A DNA stretch of 64,000 nucleotides from Candidatus Hydrogenedentota bacterium (GTDB lineage: Bacteria > Hydrogenedentota > Hydrogenedentia > Hydrogenedentales > CAITNO01): assembly GCA_903893795.1 (NCBI GenBank), contig CAITNO010000110.1:62001-126000 (forward strand). Direction: 5' to 3'. The notes under the pieces were generated by a model. It saw only the letters and a list, made by a program, of their open reading frames with translations. It was not told the DNA's origin and searched no databases. Position numbers and translations under genes: made by a program. Positions 59,149 through 64,000 of the stretch are shown piece by piece (the stretch's first letter is position 1; every line of letters starts with the position of its first letter).

Positions 59149-60430
59149 TGCACAGCTCCTTCAGCGCGTCGGCATACGCGTCCAGTTCGGCGCGCGTGCG
59201 CTTTTCCGTAACCGCCACGAGCAGGTCGCCCTCCCCGCCTGCACCCACCGCCGCAAGCGGCAGGCCGGCCAGGAATCCGCGGCCCAGCATCGCGGCGCAC
59301 ACATTCTCGGCAGGCCGGGGCAGGCGCACGGCAAATTCGTGGAAGGTGGGGCCGTCATTCAGCACGGGGGCAAAAGCGGCGATGCGGGACTTGAGATATT
59401 CGGCCTTGGCGTGGCAGGCCTGGGCCGTCTGCCGCAGCCCTTCGGGTCCCATGAGGCACAGGTACATGAGCGCGCGCAGCGCGCACAGCGCCTGGTTTGA
59501 ACAAATGTTCGAGTTGGCCTTTTCGCGGCGGATATGCTGCTCGCGGGCCTGCAGGGTCAGCACAAAGCCGCGCCGTCCTTCGGCATCGACGGTCTCGCCA
59601 ACGATGCGGCCGGGCATCTTGCGGATGTGCTCCTTGCGGGCCGCCAGGATGCCGAGATAGGGACCGCCAAAACCCAGCGGCAACCCCAGACCCTGGCCCT
59701 CGGCCACGGCAATGTCGGCGCCCATGTCTCCGGGCGTCTTGAGCACGCCAAGCGAGACGGGATTGAAAATCACCACAAACAGCGCACCGGCTTCCCGGCA
59801 GCGCTGGCCCAATTCTGTAAAATCGCCCACCGTGCCCAGGAACGAGGGGTTCTGGACGATGACGCAGGCGGCCCCGGTGGGGTCCGCGCCGTCCACGATA
59901 TCAAGTCCGAGTTTGGCGCAGTGCGTGAGCAGCATACCCCGCCACACGGGGTTTACCGAAGCGTCCAAGACCACGCGTGTCCGGCGCGTGGCGCGACAGG
60001 CCATGGTGGCCGCCTCGAACATGGCAGTGCCGCCGTCGTAAAGCGAGGCGTTGGCGCATTCCATGCCTGAAAGGCGGCAGACGGCAGACTGGTATTCGTA
60101 GATGGATTGCAGGGTGCCCTGGGAACATTCGGGCTGATAGGGCGTGTAGGCGGTGTAGAACTCGCTGCGGCCGGAAAGGGCGTCGATGGCCGCGGGAATG
60201 AAATGGTCGTAGTAGCCACCGCCCAGGAAGCAGGCCAAATCGGTGTTGTTGCGCGCCGCCAGCCGCTCCATGTGCGTCCGCAACGCCATTTCGGAAAGGC
60301 CCGGGGGCATGTCCCATCCCCGCATGCGCAGTGCCTCGGGCACCGCCGCAAACAGGTCCTCCACCGAATCCACCCCGATCGTGTCCAGCATTTCCCGCCG
60401 TTCCGAATCGGTCACCGGTATCCAAGTCAT
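59132..60430 (-). CDS. gcvPA: Glycine dehydrogenase (aminomethyl-transferring) subunit 1
   Basis: MLDTIGVDSVEDLFAAVPEALR, FLGGGYYDHFIPAAIDALSGRSEFYTAYTPYQPECSQGTLQSIYEYQSAVCRLSGMECANASLYDGGTA. Confidence 0.95.
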   Translation of the reverse strand: MTWIPVTDSERREMLDTIGVDSVEDLFAAVPEALRMRGWDMPPGLSEMALRTHMERLAARNNTDLACFLGGGYYDHFIPAAIDALSGRSEFYTAYTPYQPECSQGTLQSIYEYQSAVCRLSGMECANASLYDGGTAMFEAATMACRATRRTRVVLDASVNPVWRGMLLTHCAKLGLDIVDGADPTGAACVIVQNPSFLGTVGDFTELGQRCREAGALFVVIFNPVSLGVLKTPGDMGADIAVAEGQGLGLPLGFGGPYLGILAARKEHIRKMPGRIVGETVDAEGRRGFVLTLQAREQHIRREKANSNICSNQALCALRALMYLCLMGPEGLRQTAQACHAKAEYLKSRIAAFAPVLNDGPTFHEFAVRLPRPAENVCAAMLGRGFLAGLPLAAVGAGGEGDLLVAVTEKRTRAELDAYADALKELCSGTNL

Positions 60431-60474
60431 GCGGATACTCCTCTCGTTGAACCAGAGCCACGGCGGCTGCGTGG

Positions 60475-60494
60475 GACAGCCACCCTCGGCTGTC
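60475..60494. repeat. Palindrome in the gcvH-gcvPA gap
   Basis: gacagcc-accctc-ggctgtc, perfect 7-bp stem. Confidence 0.5.
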
Positions 60495-60563
60495 ATCTCA
60501 TCATAAATACCCAAGGGCCGACAGGCGAGGGCGCCCGTCCTGAATGCTCACGCTAAAGGCGTT

Positions 60564-60944
60564 CTACCGTCCCTGGCAGAAGGCGCGATAGGCGGTGTAG
60601 GTCATGAGTTCGGCGTATTCGACGGCATCATACTTCTTGAGCTTGAAGAACCAGCCGCGCCCGTAGGGGTCACGGTTCACCAGGTCGGTTTCATTCTCCA
60701 CCTGCTCATTAATCTCGGCGACCTCGCCCGAAAGCGGCGCATACACGTCGCTGGCGGCCTTGACGGACTCCACCACGGCGGCCTCTTCGCCGCGCTTGAG
60801 GCGCTGGCCGATCTTGGGCAGTTCCACGTAGGTCACGTCACCCAACTGTTCCTGGGCATAGTCGGTGATGCCGACCACGCACAGGCCGTTCTGCTCGCCC
60901 ACCCATTCATGGTCCATGGTGTATCGCAGGCTTTCGGGATTCAT
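60564..60944 (-). CDS. gcvH: Glycine cleavage system H protein
   Basis: YTMDHEWVGEQNGLCVVGITDYAQEQLGDVTYVELPKIGQRLKRGEEAAVVESVKAASDVYAPLSGEV (lipoyl lysine). Confidence 0.97.
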   Translation of the reverse strand: MNPESLRYTMDHEWVGEQNGLCVVGITDYAQEQLGDVTYVELPKIGQRLKRGEEAAVVESVKAASDVYAPLSGEVAEINEQVENETDLVNRDPYGRGWFFKLKKYDAVEYAELMTYTAYRAFCQGR

Positions 60945-60988
60945 CGCAGCGCTCCTACTGTTTCGAGACTAAAAACTCTCGTTATCCG

Positions 60989-62065
60989 CTAGTCCAGCCG
61001 CACACGGCAGGTTCCGCCTTTATAGACAGGCACCTCGGCGACAGTTATTTTCATGTCCTTGGGTCCGGCGCTCAGGCACGTGCCCGGCACCGCCGCACCC
61101 GCCTCCAAATAGGCCAGTGCAACGCCCCGGCCCACACTGGGGCCAAAGGTGCCGCTGGTCACGGCGCCCACGGGCCGCCCGTCAAGACGCAGTTCAAAGC
61201 CGTGACGGGGCGCGCGCCGGTCCGACGAGACCACGGGCGTCAGCAGCGGGTAACCGCCGCGTTCGCGCATTTCAAGCAACCGGGCTTTGCCCGGAAAATC
61301 AGTTTCCCACGCAATGAACCGTTCCATGCCGGCCTCGAGCGGCGTGCGCGACTCATCCACATCCTCGCCGTTCAACGGATAGCACATCTCCGTCCGTAGC
61401 GTGTCCCGGGCGCCCAGCCCGCAGGGCACCGCCATGCTGTGGGCCAGTATGGCGTCCCACACGTCGGCGGCCATTTCGGCGGGCAGGTACAGTTCGTAGC
61501 CCAGTTCGCCGGTGTAGCCCGCGCGCGACACGATAATCTCGGCGCCGCGCCACTCACAGCGCGTGCCCGACCAGTATTTCAGCGGCGCAATCCCGGCGAG
61601 GCCTAATTCCAGCAGAATCTGCCTGGATTGCGGTCCCTGCAGGTCAAGTTTCGCCGTTCGGTTGTATACAGACTCGATACCGGGGATTGTGGTGTCGAAC
61701 ATCGCCGTGACCGCGTCCAAGGGACCCGCATTGGTCACCAAATAGAGCTCTTCCGGACCCAGCCGAAGGGCGACACAATCGTCGATAATGCCGCCCGAAT
61801 CATTCAAAAGGGCGGTGTAACGGCACCGACCCGCTGCAAGGTGAACCATGTCGCCGATGACCATCCGGTCCAGCGCGGCGATGCCCGCCTCGCCCCGGAT
61901 GATGAATTCACCCATGTGTGAGCAGTCAAAAAGGCCCGCACGCGTCCTTGTGGCCGTGTGTTCTTCGATTATTCCGGAGAACTGGACAGGCAACGCCCAT
62001 CCGTGGAAATCCACAACACGGGCACCGCATCGCGCATAGCTCTCAAACAGCGGCGTCTTACGCAT
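60989..62065 (-). CDS. gcvT: Glycine cleavage system aminomethyltransferase T
   Basis: TPLFESYARCGARVVDFHGWALPVQFSGIIEEHTATRTRAGLFDCSHMGEF...VSRAGYTGELGYELYLP. Confidence 0.96.
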   Translation of the reverse strand: MRKTPLFESYARCGARVVDFHGWALPVQFSGIIEEHTATRTRAGLFDCSHMGEFIIRGEAGIAALDRMVIGDMVHLAAGRCRYTALLNDSGGIIDDCVALRLGPEELYLVTNAGPLDAVTAMFDTTIPGIESVYNRTAKLDLQGPQSRQILLELGLAGIAPLKYWSGTRCEWRGAEIIVSRAGYTGELGYELYLPAEMAADVWDAILAHSMAVPCGLGARDTLRTEMCYPLNGEDVDESRTPLEAGMERFIAWETDFPGKARLLEMRERGGYPLLTPVVSSDRRAPRHGFELRLDGRPVGAVTSGTFGPSVGRGVALAYLEAGAAVPGTCLSAGPKDMKITVAEVPVYKGGTCRVRLD

Positions 62066-62461
62066 GGCCGAACCTTTTCCGGACAAACCGGCGGTTTCAG
62101 CCCCCAAGTTAGCGTCAGCGCCCAGGCGAGCGGCTCCATTTCACGTGATCCGCTGCTCCACCGTGGTCAATGCCACGTTTACACTCGCCAGTCACAGCGG
62201 ACCCCAGCCCCGGGGACGTGCCCATCATGCCATATTTTGGCCACCGGGTCAAGTTTTACCGTCTTTTCTTATATAGAATGCCCCGTCAAACACACGCGTT
62301 CCCAAAACAGGACACGTCCGCGCGGGTCACGATTTTGCCCATACGGGGCAAGAGGCGGGACAGTGCAGGTCCCCTGCGGCGCAGCCGGAATCGCGTGCCT
62401 TCCATATCTTGCCGACTCCATGAACACACTGAGTGAGCGCCTAAATGGAAACGCTTCGGTC

Positions 62462-64000
62462 CTACCCCAGAAGCTCCCGGCGCGCCGCCTCAAACGCGAC
62501 CACCGCGCGGTCCGAATGGTCCGGCGGAAAGAGCAACCAGCCACAATGAACCCGCTCCATGCCTTTTGCCCGCAGTACCAGCGTTGGGGCCGCTTCGGCT
62601 ATGCCGAAGCGTGGACAATACCATCCCTGGTCGGGATCGTGTTTGCCCTGCAGCGCTTCGACGCGGTCCGCGCATTCGGGCATTATACCCAGCCGGGCCT
62701 CACCCCGCTGCGCCATCCAGACGCCTTCCGACTCGGTCAGTTCCGTGCCTGGATGAAAGTGGAGAAAACTCTCCACCTCAAGTAAACCCGTTCCCTCGAC
62801 ACGGTCCAGCACCGCCCAAAATCCAGCATCGGGGTCATGACGGACACAGCGGGTGTGCGTCCAGCCCTGCGACCAGCAGCAGCGGCCGCTGAATGTGGAT
62901 GCGCGGCCGCTCCTCTCCCATTCTGCCGACACTATCCGGTGGCGGCGCGCCACCCGGAACACGCCCCAGGCCTCCATGGGTTCCTGGCCGTTGATGCGGA
63001 CCGTGTTGTGCGCGCCTGCACTGCGGCAGTACTGCCGCAGCGGACTGTCGGCGTAGCCGTGGCAACCGCCGTCCACGATTAAACGTTGGCCTGCCATGGA
63101 AAGTTCGAAGGAGAATGGGTCGGCATGGGCGTGGCCGGGCTGATAGGGCGGACTGGGTGCGGCGGCTTTCAGAATCATGCGGTTCGCAGCGCCGCCAAGC
63201 ACATAGAACCCGGAGTCCTGCAACGCGGGGCGTTCTTCCAGGGACGGTTCCATCCGCAGGACTTCACGGGAAAGTCTTACCAGCGCCCCGCCAGGCATCG
63301 TTTCGCCAAACACGGCATCGCTGAAGAGCGGGATCTCGCCGTCGGGATGCAGGATATCCTCCAGAAAGTGGGTCATACGCCGCAGGGCATTGTCGAAAAA
63401 GGCGGGCGGGCCTGCCGCCGCGGCGCGCAGCACCAGCCCGTCGAAAAGGGCCTGCGCGTGATACATCGGACTGCGTTCATAATGTCCGCCATCGGGAAGA
63501 ATCTGCTCGACAATCTGCTCCTCCACCAGTTCCCATGCGCGCTGCCGCAACGGGACATTGCCGGTGGCTTCCGCCACCAGCGCCAGCGCCATCACCTCTT
63601 TGAGCAGATGGTTTGCGCACAGGTCATATTCCAGCCGCCGCTCCAGCCAGCCGGCCTGCTGGGCGCAGTCTGCCGCCGTAACACCGCATTCGGCGCCCAG
63701 CGCCGAGGCGGCCAGCAAGCCGTTGAACAAGCGGTCCGCCGTGGGGTGGGCATCCCAGGCCACGTCCGTCCCCGGCGGGTTGTGCCGCAGCCAGTCCTCC
63801 ACCCAGCGGGCGACCTGCGCCGCGTCATCGCCTGCAGTCACTTCGGAAGCTGCAGCGGCAAGCATTCGGGCCATGCGAAACCCATGGAGCTGATAGCGCC
63901 AAAGGCGGGAGAGGGACGCGTCCTGCCAGGGAATTTTGGCATTGCAGTCCACGCTTTGGTTCAAGAATGTGAATGTGTCGGCCCGAAGTGCCGACAGGTC
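62462..64000 (-). CDS. Heparinase II/III-family polysaccharide lyase-like protein, N-terminus beyond window edge
   Basis: Frame is open to base 64000 (DLSALRADTFTFLNQSVDC...SRLWRYQLHGF); HPTADRLFNGLLA, DGGHYERSPMYHAQALFDGL, HAHADPFSFELSMAGQRLIVDGGCHGYADSPLRQYCRSAGAHNTVRINGQEP. Confidence 0.85.
   Translation of the reverse strand, partial: DLSALRADTFTFLNQSVDCNAKIPWQDASLSRLWRYQLHGFRMARMLAAAASEVTAGDDAAQVARWVEDWLRHNPPGTDVAWDAHPTADRLFNGLLAASALGAECGVTAADCAQQAGWLERRLEYDLCANHLLKEVMALALVAEATGNVPLRQRAWELVEEQIVEQILPDGGHYERSPMYHAQALFDGLVLRAAAAGPPAFFDNALRRMTHFLEDILHPDGEIPLFSDAVFGETMPGGALVRLSREVLRMEPSLEERPALQDSGFYVLGGAANRMILKAAAPSPPYQPGHAHADPFSFELSMAGQRLIVDGGCHGYADSPLRQYCRSAGAHNTVRINGQEPMEAWGVFRVARRHRIVSAEWERSGRASTFSGRCCWSQGWTHTRCVRHDPDAGFWAVLDRVEGTGLLEVESFLHFHPGTELTESEGVWMAQRGEARLGIMPECADRVEALQGKHDPDQGWYCPRFGIAEAAPTLVLRAKGMERVHCGWLLFPPDHSDRAVVAFEAARRELLG

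Noticed and set aside
62260-62300. TTGACG and TATATA on the minus strand upstream of gcvT
   Set aside because: Spacing between the two boxes is about 8 nt, too short for a sigma70 promoter.

Overview
This is a 64 kb window of a GC-rich bacterial chromosome. It carries no rRNA, no tRNA, no CRISPR array and no transposase that I could recognise. My taxonomic impression is a PVC- or Hydrogenedentes-like environmental bacterium; this is inferred from style only. Core content: a complete complex I operon on the minus strand (about 30.7-45.2 kb) in the order nuoA, nuoBCD (fused), nuoE-N; a glycine cleavage cluster (gcvT-H-PA-PB plus a lipoate ligase-like gene, 57-62 kb); two DAHP synthases of different subclass (11.9 and 23.2 kb); scpB, an RluB-type pseudouridine synthase, mazG, a dapA-family gene and a HisK-type PHP phosphatase. 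Accessory content is mostly secreted or envelope proteins: a C1-type protease, a beta-helix protein, a 1617-aa Ig/propeller protein, a GH27-like enzyme, M28 peptidase, PKD lipoprotein, GH42-like protein, kelch/DUF5011/PASTA protein, GH38-like enzyme, PASTA lipoprotein and heparinase-like protein. The points most worth a second look are: (1) a degenerate, frameshifted WecA/MraY-like gene with a structured leader, convergent with a two-gene unit encoding a truncated sigma-region-2-like protein and a STAS-like protein (45.5-48.2 kb); (2) a set of intergenic mini-palindromes, mostly with GGA/GGGA loops, several of them sitting between convergent genes; (3) an exact 7 x 50-aa propeller repeat and a shared C-terminal sorting-like tail; (4) a PKD domain apparently interrupted by a propeller-like insertion. 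All calls come from reading the sequence and the supplied ORF translations; no database search was run.
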